A stretch of 64,000 nt of DNA, from contig CAZYVT010000013.1 in assembly GCA_964651335.1 (NCBI GenBank), positions 18,681 through 82,680 on the forward strand, written 5' to 3'. Positions 26,403 to 34,193 of the stretch are shown here, piece by piece. The stretch is from 2-02-FULL-66-14 sp964651335 (GTDB lineage Bacteria > Pseudomonadota > Gammaproteobacteria > Burkholderiales > SG8-39). Both the position numbers and the translations under genes were made by a program. Each line of letters opens with the position of its first letter. Within the stretch, counting starts at the first letter, position 1. The notes beneath the pieces are model-generated. The model saw only the letters and a program-made list of their open reading frames with translations, made no database searches and was not told the origin of the DNA.

Positions 26403-26455
26403 ATTACATGTTTTCAATGTAATAACTATTGGCAAGAAAGTCAATATCTTGCCAA
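26403..26455 (-). promoter_or_regulatory. fic promoter with two operator-like dyads
   Basis: Read on the minus strand, TTGACT (26439-26444) and TACATT (26416-26421) are separated by 17 bases: a sigma-70 type promoter facing fic. Two perfect inverted repeats cover it: TTGGCAAGA/TCTTGCCAA (26429-26455, 9-base spacer) over the -35 and ATTACAT/ATGTAAT (26403-26423, 7-base spacer) over the -10. The surrounding sequence is far more AT-rich than its neighbours. Binding by Fic's own N-terminal helix-turn-helix-like region is an inference. Confidence 0.65.
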
Positions 26456-26574
26456 ATGTTTGGCATGATTGAGAGGGGAAGGCGAGAGCATGCCGGTGCT
26501 GTACTCGCCCTTGAAGGAGGACGCCAAGCGCGCAACCGGCGCCGGTGTGCCGCCGGAAGAGATCTACGTCCGAC

Positions 26575-27345
26575 TTAAGATGCAGCGCCGCAGCAGTGCT
26601 TGTATTTCCTGCCGCTGCCGCACGGGCAGGGATCGTTGCGCCCCACCTTCGGCGGCGCGCGGTAGGGCTCGCGGCTGCGCATGTCGCGCACAAACTCATC
26701 GCGATAAAACTTGTCGATGTCGCGGAGCATCAGCGGCAGCATGGCCATCCAAGTTTCGGGATCGAACGGCTGACTGGGTTGGTCCGGGTTGTAACCGACG
26801 TCAAGCATCATCAGCGGCGCGAGTCTGAGCGGCCCATCCTCGGAGTCGCTTAAGGCGTCCCATGAATCCGGATACGCCCAATGCGCGCGCATGAATCCTC
26901 GCGCCCATGCTTGCCCCGGCCAGCGGCCCTGGCGGCGCACACCCGACCGTGCCGTGGCCGCGTCGGGCGACCAATCGCGGGCCGGCGCCGTTTCCTCCTC
27001 GCCCAGCTCAGCGAGCGCCGGCACGATGACGTTGTCGACGGTCAGTTCTCTTTTCGCGAGACTGAAGAAGCGGACGTATTCGTTGTTCCGCCGGAGCGAC
27101 AGCGACATGAAGTCCTGTAAATCGGTCGCGCTTGCGAACTCGGGCATCTCGCCGTCCACGAAGGCCGTCGCGAGCACCTGAAGCGGACGCATCTTGCGCG
27201 GGCCGCAGGCGTTGGCGGCGATCAGCCCGTCGAGTCCTTCGAGATCCAGCTCGGCCCGATCGCCAAGCGACGTGAGAATCGCCTCGAGGCGATCCCAGTC
27301 GGCATCGTCGAGCGGTTGGTCCAATCTCGTTTGATCGAGGTTCAT
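26575..27345 (-). CDS. UPF0149/YecA-type protein with C-terminal SEC-C zinc motif
   Basis: The 256-residue protein has a helical YecA/UPF0149-like region (LDGLIAANACGPRKM near residues 30-45). Its C-terminus NDPCPCGSGRKYKHCC is the SEC-C zinc ligand motif best known from SecA. ATG 27345 begins the family-like part; the frame extends upstream without similarity. SEC-C proteins are often stand-alone and of unknown role, and occur near restriction and toxin genes. The 203-base gap downstream holds the fic promoter. Confidence 0.8.
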   Translation of the reverse strand: MNLDQTRLDQPLDDADWDRLEAILTSLGDRAELDLEGLDGLIAANACGPRKMRPLQVLATAFVDGEMPEFASATDLQDFMSLSLRRNNEYVRFFSLAKRELTVDNVIVPALAELGEEETAPARDWSPDAATARSGVRRQGRWPGQAWARGFMRAHWAYPDSWDALSDSEDGPLRLAPLMMLDVGYNPDQPSQPFDPETWMAMLPLMLRDIDKFYRDEFVRDMRSREPYRAPPKVGRNDPCPCGSGRKYKHCCGAAS

Positions 27346-27415
27346 CTGCCTGCAGCTGGCACGTCGCGCGCAATCCGCAAGCTGGTCACGCCAATTGAGG
27401 CTGACCGACTCTGAT

Positions 27416-27661
27416 TCACATCTGCACGGGCGCCGCGGGCACTTGAAGGTCCTCCTCAGCCGAGGCTGCCGCGAACGCAATCACCGCGCGCAGCGCTTCC
27501 GCAGTCAGCGTCGGGAAGTCCGCCAAGATCTCCTCGGGCGTCACCCCTTCGGCGAGGCTCGCGAGGACGGTCCGAACCGTCACTCGCGTACCCCGAATGA
27601 CAGGCTCGCCGCCGCAGATCCCCGGGTCTCTGACGATGTAGCTCTGATAGTTCATCGGCAT
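27416..27661 (-). CDS. DUF433 antitoxin-like protein
   Basis: An 81-residue DUF433 protein. The signature runs from YIVRDPGICGGEPVIRGTRV through LAEGVTPEEILADFPTLT, a helix-turn-helix fold found in VapB-like antitoxins. ATG 27661 is preceded by AGGAG at suitable distance; a second Met two codons in is an alternative. DUF433 genes usually precede a PIN-like DUF5615 toxin. Here the next gene downstream is the SEC-C protein, so this is an orphan antitoxin or has a different partner. Confidence 0.85.
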   Translation of the reverse strand: MPMNYQSYIVRDPGICGGEPVIRGTRVTVRTVLASLAEGVTPEEILADFPTLTAEALRAVIAFAAASAEEDLQVPAAPVQM

Positions 27662-27727
27662 GGTTGGGCTCCTGGGTTTCCGACGAAGCGGTCTCCGGCA
27701 ACAATAACATCGCCATGGGCCCGCGTC

Positions 27728-30700
27728 TCAACGCGCCGTCTTTGTCATCGCCTCGACGATTTCTTGTGTCTCATCCGACACAGTTGTGACGCGCGCGAGC
27801 AGGTCGATCACTTTTTCCTTGTAGTCCGCGAAGCGATAGGTGTCGAATTTCTCCCGGATCGTCGGGTCCTTCGGCTTCTTTTCCTTGTACTGGTCGAGCA
27901 CCCACTCCAGCGCCGAGCGGTTGCCGAGCCGGTAGCCCCACGCTTCGGCTGGTACGCCGGAAAGCGTTGTCTCGCTGTCCAAACGGATGGTGCCGGCTTC
28001 CTTGTCCGCCTTGAGCAGCGCTTTCGGCGCGAGACCTGCCTGCCTCGCCTTCTCGTCCGGAATGTCGGTGCGCTTGAGCTTCCACCGCTCGACCGTTTCG
28101 TAGCCGATATGCAGATCCATGAGCTGCTTGCCCCAGTCGGCCCACTGCCAGAAGTCCTTGTAGAACGGGATGCGTGGGAAATCGCGCTTCAGGTTCAGCG
28201 CGTACTTCTCCCGGTAGATCGGGTCGTGCAGGACACCGTAGACGTAATGAAAGATCGCTTCCTTGCTGATCGGGCGATCCTTCTTGCCGCGGCCGGACCG
28301 GTAGTGTTTCCTAAATTGTTCGAAGGCCCAGTCGGTAATGTTTGCGACTCTCTCACCCGGATCGCCGCAGCGGAAGAGTCCGATTACGCGAGTGTCGCCG
28401 ATGTAGTGGAAATCGCTGGCCTCTGTAGTTGCCAGTATTCGAAAGTCCCTCCCATTGGGGAAGTTGAGCGTGACGTTTCCACGCAAGTCGAACGCGGCGA
28501 GCTGGCCTTGCTCATCAATGAGGAGCGGCGAGATGTATGCGAACAGCTTGAAGTAGGGCCGATAGGCATACGGCACGACATAGGCAGTGTTGAAGTTCTC
28601 GCGTTCGCCACGCGCAAGCTTGTTCTTTAGGTTTCGGGACCATTTGATCGGCGGTGAAAAGGCCTTCGCGGTCCTTGGCACTTCGTCGTAATGTTCGAGT
28701 TGGAATCGAACGCGGCGTTCCAACTCGATCGGTGATAGATCGGTGACCCAAGCGTCGCGAGCTGTGTTCACGCCGTTGCCAAACAGCTTGAAGATCGCCT
28801 TCTCGTGACTGGCATTCGTTGCTGCCTTCGTCGCCTTGGAAGCAAGCGGCATCAGCGAATCGAAGTCGTTTGGGTCATTGTTAATCCAGTTGTGCTGTGC
28901 GTCCGGACGCATCTCCTCCTGACTGATGTCGCGAAGTCTTACACTGCCCACCCATTCAAGCTTCTCCTCCGCAGTCTCCAACTCTGGCCGCCGCGCGTAG
29001 AACGTGCGGCACTCCTTCGCTTTTGCGCGCTTGACCATGAAGCTGATCGCCACGCCGGTCTGAATGCCGAAGACGTTGTGCTTCGTTCCAGATAGCTTCG
29101 GATTCGCGCGTACGTCTCCCCCGAGATCGACGATCCGAATCTCGTTGAACTCGTCCGCAACGACCTTCCGGAACCCGTCGAAGGTGCGGCTGTCGATAAA
29201 GCTACGGTTGGTGATGAATGCGAGGACTCCGTTCGCATCCAGCCGGTCGCTCGCCCACCTGAAAAACCGCGCGTACATGTCGTAGAGCTTGGTCTTCTGC
29301 GCGGTGCTGGCGGCGATGTAGGTGTTCTTGATGCGCTTGTCGATTGCCGGGTATTCGCGGTTCTTGTTGTTCTCGTTTTCGTTCAACTGGTTGGCGTTGT
29401 ACGGCGGATTGCCGATGATGACGCTGATGCGCTTGGCGTTCTGGGCGCGGATGCGCCTGACGTTGATGTCCGTCACGGCGCCGAACAGGTCGTCCATGTG
29501 GCCGGCGTGCTTGCGCAGGCCATAGGTGTTATCGAGCGTATCGACGAAGCAGAGGTTGGGATACTCCGTGTACTCGCCGGTGATCGCGGCGTAGGTCGCC
29601 TCGATATTCAGGTTGGCGACGTAGTAGGGCAGGATCGCCACTTCGTTGGCGTGCAGCTCGTTCTCGTATTTGTAGGCGAGCTTCGCTTTCTGCCCGCGGA
29701 AATGCTCCAGTAGCTCGCAGATGAAGGTTCCGGTGCCGGCAGCCGGGTCGAGGATCTGGACTTCCTTGTCGATCAGGTTGCGGCCGAAGTGCTTCTCGCA
29801 CAGCCAGTCGGCGCTCTCGATCATGAAGCGCACGATTTCGTTCGGCGTGTAGACCACGCCCAGCCGGTCGGCGGCCTTCGGGTTATAGACCTTGTAGAAG
29901 TTCTCGTAGATCGCCTTGAGGAACGACTGTTTCTCGTGGTGGGTGGCGATCTCGGTGGCGGCTTTGCGGATCGCGGTGTAGTAGGGCTCCAGTCCCTTGA
30001 GCGTCTGGAATTTGGTGTTGCCGGTGAAGAATGTGTCCTCGAGCTTGTGCAGCTCGCGCGCGACGTTGTTGTCCTGATGGTAGGTGGTACCGGGAAACAC
30101 GGCCGCGAACACCTCGCCGGTGAGCACGTGCTGGATCAGCATCTCGCGCACGTCGGCTTCGGTGAGGCTGGGATTGATCGCGTCCCGGGCGTGCTTGAGG
30201 AATTGTTCCGCTGCCTTGCGGAACCTTGGCTCGGCGGCGTGCGCGCGTTCGATCATGGCGCGCAGAGCCTCCAGGACGGCCGGCAGGTCCTGCTTGAACT
30301 GCTCGACCGCCTTGCGGAAGGCCTCGATCTCGGGGCGCGCATAGCCGAAGAAAAGTTTGAGCAGCTTCTCCAGCGCTTCTACGTCTTCGACTTCGCAGCG
30401 CATCACCTCCTGGCCGTGTTGAATCAGGACCGCGACGTTCGAGTTGTCGAAAATGATGTTGGTCTTCGGGTAGCCGGCGCGGAACTTCTTCTCGATGGAG
30501 GCGTCGATGTCGTCCTGGATGTCCTTCGCCTCCCAGTAGCCGAAGGGCACGCGCAGGGTGTGCATGAGCGCGCCGTCGACATAGCGGCGCTCCCTGGTCG
30601 GCGCCGCGACCTCGTGCTCGGGGACGAAGATCAGGTCGTGCGACCTGGCCCAGCCCTTGAGCAGATCCTTGAACGCCTCGCGCACCACGCTCTCGCGCGT

Positions 30701-30766
30701 CGTACCGGAAACTCTTTTCAGGGTCGCGAGCTGGTTGAGGTACTGCTGAATGAGGAGCTGGCTCAT
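27728..30766 (-). CDS. Fused nuclease-adenine methyltransferase (type IIG/ISP-like R-M enzyme)
   Basis: A 1012-residue single-chain restriction-modification enzyme. Residues 1-170 carry a PD-(D/E)xK-like core: YVDGALM followed by YWEAKD near residue 76. The middle is an N6-adenine methyltransferase with motif I DPAAGTGTF near residue 339 and motif IV NPPYNANQ near 451. The C-terminal roughly 450 residues resemble the target-recognition part of type ISP enzymes. There is no helicase domain, unlike true ISP enzymes of about 1600 residues, so a type IIG mode is more likely. The start ATG 30766 overlaps a 43-residue ribbon-helix-helix gene as ATGA. Confidence 0.85.
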   Translation of the reverse strand: MSQLLIQQYLNQLATLKRVSGTTRESVVREAFKDLLKGWARSHDLIFVPEHEVAAPTRERRYVDGALMHTLRVPFGYWEAKDIQDDIDASIEKKFRAGYPKTNIIFDNSNVAVLIQHGQEVMRCEVEDVEALEKLLKLFFGYARPEIEAFRKAVEQFKQDLPAVLEALRAMIERAHAAEPRFRKAAEQFLKHARDAINPSLTEADVREMLIQHVLTGEVFAAVFPGTTYHQDNNVARELHKLEDTFFTGNTKFQTLKGLEPYYTAIRKAATEIATHHEKQSFLKAIYENFYKVYNPKAADRLGVVYTPNEIVRFMIESADWLCEKHFGRNLIDKEVQILDPAAGTGTFICELLEHFRGQKAKLAYKYENELHANEVAILPYYVANLNIEATYAAITGEYTEYPNLCFVDTLDNTYGLRKHAGHMDDLFGAVTDINVRRIRAQNAKRISVIIGNPPYNANQLNENENNKNREYPAIDKRIKNTYIAASTAQKTKLYDMYARFFRWASDRLDANGVLAFITNRSFIDSRTFDGFRKVVADEFNEIRIVDLGGDVRANPKLSGTKHNVFGIQTGVAISFMVKRAKAKECRTFYARRPELETAEEKLEWVGSVRLRDISQEEMRPDAQHNWINNDPNDFDSLMPLASKATKAATNASHEKAIFKLFGNGVNTARDAWVTDLSPIELERRVRFQLEHYDEVPRTAKAFSPPIKWSRNLKNKLARGERENFNTAYVVPYAYRPYFKLFAYISPLLIDEQGQLAAFDLRGNVTLNFPNGRDFRILATTEASDFHYIGDTRVIGLFRCGDPGERVANITDWAFEQFRKHYRSGRGKKDRPISKEAIFHYVYGVLHDPIYREKYALNLKRDFPRIPFYKDFWQWADWGKQLMDLHIGYETVERWKLKRTDIPDEKARQAGLAPKALLKADKEAGTIRLDSETTLSGVPAEAWGYRLGNRSALEWVLDQYKEKKPKDPTIREKFDTYRFADYKEKVIDLLARVTTVSDETQEIVEAMTKTAR

Positions 30767-30894
30767 GGCGCCAGCGCGACCTCACGCCGCAATGCTTCCC
30801 GCACGATTTCGCTTTTGCAGCGCTTCGTCGCCTTGGCCAGGGCGGCGAGCTGTTTCTCAAGCCGGCGGTCCAAGCGGATGGTCAGTGTAGCCAT
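30763..30894 (-). CDS. Small ribbon-helix-helix (CopG-like) protein
   Basis: A 43-residue gene starting ATG 30894. The product begins MATLTIRLDRRLEKQLAALA and continues with KATKRCKSEIVREALRREV. This is a complete ribbon-helix-helix fold: a TLTIRLD beta strand followed by two helices. CopG/MetJ-type proteins bind DNA as dimers and often autoregulate. The stop TGA overlaps the ATG of the methyltransferase-nuclease gene, so the two are coupled. It may act as a controller for the R-M gene. An antitoxin whose partner was lost is the alternative. Confidence 0.8.
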   Translation of the reverse strand: MATLTIRLDRRLEKQLAALAKATKRCKSEIVREALRREVALAP

Positions 30895-30941
30895 GGCTCT
30901 TACGTACGCTTCGCACTGCGTGCAACAGATTGTAATAGACG

Positions 30942-31124
30942 ATGAGCCGAGCTCGGACCAGGGCCTTTGCGCCGGACGGCGATCGGATACGGATGCAGGC
31001 GGATGGCAGAATCAGGCGCTGGGGCCGGATTCCGGAGGCGGGAAACAAGTGGCTTCGCGTAGTGGTGCTGGAGGACGGTACGACCGTGCATAATGCCTTC
31101 TTCGACCGGAGGTTCAAGCCGTGA
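30942..31124 (+). CDS. Small protein upstream of DUF2283 gene
   Basis: A 60-residue frame from ATG 30942. Its C-terminal part, NKWLRVVVLEDGTTVHNAFF followed by DRRFKP, resembles the end of DUF4258-like proteins that often precede DUF2283 genes. The N-terminal half of that family is missing, so it may be a short or truncated variant. It is divergent from the ribbon-helix-helix gene (47 bases between starts) and its stop overlaps the next start (GTGA). The similarity is weak. Confidence 0.55.
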   Translation: MSRARTRAFAPDGDRIRMQADGRIRRWGRIPEAGNKWLRVVVLEDGTTVHNAFFDRRFKP

Positions 31125-31318
31125 AGATCAGGTACTACCGCGATACTGACACGCTCTACATCGAGTTCCGGGAGGCGCCAGTCGCAGAGACGCGCGACCT
31201 CGACGAGGACACGCAGATAGACGTGGACGCCAACGGAAATATCAGCGCGATCACGGTAGAGCACGCCAGCCGACGCGCCGATCTGCCTGCTCTCGACTAC
31301 CAGCAGATCGCAGCTTGA
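31121..31318 (+). CDS. DUF2283 family protein
   Basis: A 65-residue protein with the DUF2283 pattern: MKIRYYRDTDTLYIEF, then DLDEDTQIDVDANGNISAIT and an EHAS motif. Family members are putative antitoxin partners of DUF4258 proteins; their biochemical role is not established. The GTG at 31121 overlaps the upstream stop, indicating a two-gene operon. It converges on the amidase gene with nine bases between stops. Confidence 0.85.
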   Translation: MKIRYYRDTDTLYIEFREAPVAETRDLDEDTQIDVDANGNISAITVEHASRRADLPALDYQQIAA

Positions 31319-31327
31319 ATTCCCATC

Positions 31328-32728
31328 TTATGCAGGCTGCGGCCAGGGTCTCTGCGCTGGCCGCATCTGCTCGAGGGCGCGAGACAATTTCAGCACGCCG
31401 ATGTCATCGAATCGCCTGCCGATTACTTGAATCCCGATCGGCAGCCCGTCCGCGCTGAAGGTCCAGTTGAGCGACGCCGCGGGCTGCTCGGACATGTTGT
31501 AGGGAACGGTGAACGCGATGTGCGGGAACGCGTCGCGCGGATCGTTTCCCGGACAGGCGAGCTCCGCCTCGTAGGCGAGGATCGGCGAGGCAGGCGAGAT
31601 CACGAAGTCGTATGGCTGACACGCAATCAGGGTTACCTCGCGCAGCGTCACGTAGCTCCCGTACGCCGCCATCACGTCGCGGCCGGTAAAGTGCTTCGCG
31701 CGCCACGTGCACCACTCGGCGATGAAGGGCAGCACCTTCGCCTGTCGCTCGGGAGAAAGCTGCACGAAATCGTTGTACCAGCGCGCCTCGAAGAAGCGCG
31801 CCATGCCGTCGAACAAGTCGGCAGCGAGGAACGATTTCATTTCCTCTACATGCGCGCCTGCGGCTTCGAGCGCGCGCGCGGCGGTTTGTGCGGCGGCCCG
31901 CACGTCCGGATGTACCGGCAATCCGACTTTCATATCCGGCAGAAACCCGATCCGGAGTTGCTTCAGTTCGAATCGATCGAGATCGGCGGCGTAGTCGGCA
32001 GGCTGATACGGCAGGCTCATGAAGTCGCGCGCGTCGGGCTTGGTGAGCACGTTCATGAGCACGGCGCCTTCCAACACCGTCCGCGTCATTGGTCCCGCGA
32101 CACGGCCGATGTAAGGCGGGTAGATCGGCACGCGCCCGAGGCTAGGCTTGAGGGCGAAGATGCCGCAGTGCGTCGCCGGCAGCCGCACCGATCCGCCGAT
32201 ATCGGTGCCGAGGTGCAGGGGCGCGTAGCGCGCCGCCGCCGCGGCACCGGCGCCCGCGCTCGATCCGGATGTGTTCCGGTCCAGCCTCCAGGGATTGCGC
32301 GTAATGCCATGAATGCTCGAGAGGCCCGAGGACAGCATTCCGTAGTCCGGCATCGTGGTCTTGCCGAGAAGGATGCAGCCGGCTTCGCGCACCCTGGCGG
32401 CGGGCGGCGCGTCTGCGGACTGCGGCGCAGCGTCGTCGTTGGCGCGCGTGCCGATCGGCGACGGATCGCCCCTGGTGTAGAGATTTTCCTTGATCGTGAT
32501 CGGCACGCCGTCGAGTGGCGAGAGCGGCTGCTTCGCGCGCCAGCGGGACTCGGATGCGCGCGCGGACGCAAGCGCGCGATCGCGGTCCACGCGATACATC
32601 GCATTGAGCCGCGGTTCCCAGGCATCGATGCGCTCCAGGCACGCGCGCACCGCCGCGAGCGGCGAGAGCGCGCCGCTCGCGTATTGCGCCGCCAGTTCAA
32701 CCGCCGAGAGTTCGTGAATCGCGGCCAT
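31328..32728 (-). CDS. Amidase signature family enzyme
   Basis: A 466-residue amidase. The Ser-cis-Ser-Lys triad is visible: Lys in VPITIKENLY (about residue 75), cis-Ser in NTSGSSAGAGAAAA, and nucleophile Ser in GTDIGGSVRLP. It hydrolyses an amide of unknown identity (aryl or alkyl amide, or a GatA-like substrate). No GatB/C genes are near, so it is not the tRNA amidotransferase. The ATG 32728 is chosen because it begins the family sequence (MAAIHELSAVELAAQYASG); the frame is open upstream. Its start is only 28 bases from the divergent ugpB-like gene. Confidence 0.88.
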   Translation of the reverse strand: MAAIHELSAVELAAQYASGALSPLAAVRACLERIDAWEPRLNAMYRVDRDRALASARASESRWRAKQPLSPLDGVPITIKENLYTRGDPSPIGTRANDDAAPQSADAPPAARVREAGCILLGKTTMPDYGMLSSGLSSIHGITRNPWRLDRNTSGSSAGAGAAAAARYAPLHLGTDIGGSVRLPATHCGIFALKPSLGRVPIYPPYIGRVAGPMTRTVLEGAVLMNVLTKPDARDFMSLPYQPADYAADLDRFELKQLRIGFLPDMKVGLPVHPDVRAAAQTAARALEAAGAHVEEMKSFLAADLFDGMARFFEARWYNDFVQLSPERQAKVLPFIAEWCTWRAKHFTGRDVMAAYGSYVTLREVTLIACQPYDFVISPASPILAYEAELACPGNDPRDAFPHIAFTVPYNMSEQPAASLNWTFSADGLPIGIQVIGRRFDDIGVLKLSRALEQMRPAQRPWPQPA

Positions 32729-32756
32729 GGCGCTTGCATCATACAATGGCCGCCTC

Positions 32757-34112
32757 ATGACTCGACTGCTCGTTTCGATCGTGGTGCTCGCCTGCCTTCC
32801 CGCGCTTGCGCAGGCGCAGCAGGAGATCCGTTTCTGGCATGCAATGGGCGGTGCACTGGGCCACGCGCTTGAAACGTTGGTGCAGCGTTTCAACGAGTCG
32901 CAAAAGGACTACCGGGTCGTCGCCGAGCACAAGGGCAGCTACGAAGACACGATGATCACGGCCCTTGCGGCGCAGCGCGCGGGCAATGGCCCGCATCTCG
33001 TGCAGGTGTACGAAGTCGGAACCGCCCACATGATGGCGGCGCGAAGCGCCTATCGGCCCGTGTCGCAGGTGCTCGCGGAAGGCTCCGAGCAGGTCGAGAC
33101 GAAATCGTTCCTGCCTGCGGTGGCGAGTTATTTCGCGGACAACGGCGGACGGCTGCTCGCACTGCCATTCAACCTATCGACTCCGATCCTTTTCTACAAC
33201 AAGGACGCATTCCGCAAAGCGAAGCTCGATCCCGAGCGGCCGCCGAAGACCTGGTACGAGATGCCGAAGGTCATGGGGGAACTGAAGGAAGCGGGAATCG
33301 AGTGTGCGTACACCACGACCTGGCCCTCGTGGGTGCAGCTGGAGAACATGAGCACCTGGCACAACCAGGACTTCGCCACGAAGGAGAACGGCCTGGGCGG
33401 CCTCGACGCGAAGCTGATCTTCAACACCCACCTCATGGTGCGGCACGTGTCGATGCTTGCGTCCTGGGCGCGTGCCGAATATTTCACCTACAGCGGCCGG
33501 CGGATCGAGGGCGAGCAGCGATTCGCAAAGGGAAACTGCGCGATGCTCACCGCGGCCTCGTCGAGCGCAGCAGAGTTGCGCCGCGCCGCAGGCTTCGACT
33601 TCGGCGTTGCGCAGCTCCCGTACTACGACGATGTCAAGGGCGCCCCGCACCATTCGCTCATCGGTGGCGCAGGGCTTTGGGTGCTCGCCGGCAAGGCGAG
33701 CGGGGACTACCGCGGTGTGGCGAAGTTCCTCGCCTATCTCGCGCGGCCGCAGGTGCAGGCGGAGTGGCACCAGCGCACCGGCTACGTGCCGGTGACGCGC
33801 GCGGCGTACGAGCTGACGCGCGATCAAGGGTTCTACGCGGTGCATCCGGGCCAGGAGATCGCGATCCGGCAACTGCTGCTCAACAGCCCCACGCGCGAGT
33901 CGCGCGGCATCCGGATCGGCGAGTTCCAGAAGATCCGCGAAATCATCGAGGAGGAACTGGAATCGGTCTGGGACGGGAAAAAGCCGCCCAAGCTGGCGCT
34001 CGACAATGCCGCGGAGAGGGGCAACGAGTTGCTGCGCAAGTTCGAGCTTGCCCACCGGGGCGGCGTCGAGCCGGAGGTCCCTGCGCGAACCTCCAGGCGC
34101 GCCAAGAAATAA
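32757..34112 (+). CDS. UgpB-like substrate-binding protein, first copy
   Basis: A 451-residue periplasmic binding protein (SBP family 1) with signal peptide MTRLLVSIVVLACLPALAQAQ. It is closely similar along its length to the second copy at 34194 (WHxMGGALGxAL, FNxSQKDYxVV, RAGNxPHLxQVxEVGTA). Family members bind sn-glycerol-3-phosphate or glycerophosphodiesters. ATG 32757 gives the signal peptide; the frame begins ten codons earlier. Its C-terminus ends in a basic tail (TSRRAKK) absent from the second copy. Confidence 0.88.
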   Translation: MTRLLVSIVVLACLPALAQAQQEIRFWHAMGGALGHALETLVQRFNESQKDYRVVAEHKGSYEDTMITALAAQRAGNGPHLVQVYEVGTAHMMAARSAYRPVSQVLAEGSEQVETKSFLPAVASYFADNGGRLLALPFNLSTPILFYNKDAFRKAKLDPERPPKTWYEMPKVMGELKEAGIECAYTTTWPSWVQLENMSTWHNQDFATKENGLGGLDAKLIFNTHLMVRHVSMLASWARAEYFTYSGRRIEGEQRFAKGNCAMLTAASSSAAELRRAAGFDFGVAQLPYYDDVKGAPHHSLIGGAGLWVLAGKASGDYRGVAKFLAYLARPQVQAEWHQRTGYVPVTRAAYELTRDQGFYAVHPGQEIAIRQLLLNSPTRESRGIRIGEFQKIREIIEEELESVWDGKKPPKLALDNAAERGNELLRKFELAHRGGVEPEVPARTSRRAKK

Positions 34113-34193
34113 GTCAAAATTCTTTCATTTGGTTTGGCTATACTCGGGCACCGTCCGGCGCCAAGACCGGGCACCCCAATTTGAGGAGACTCC

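Noticed and set aside
28384..30860. Plus- and minus-strand frames overlapping the R-M gene (for example at 29789-31093)
   Set aside because: They are shadows of the methyltransferase gene with no recognisable motifs.
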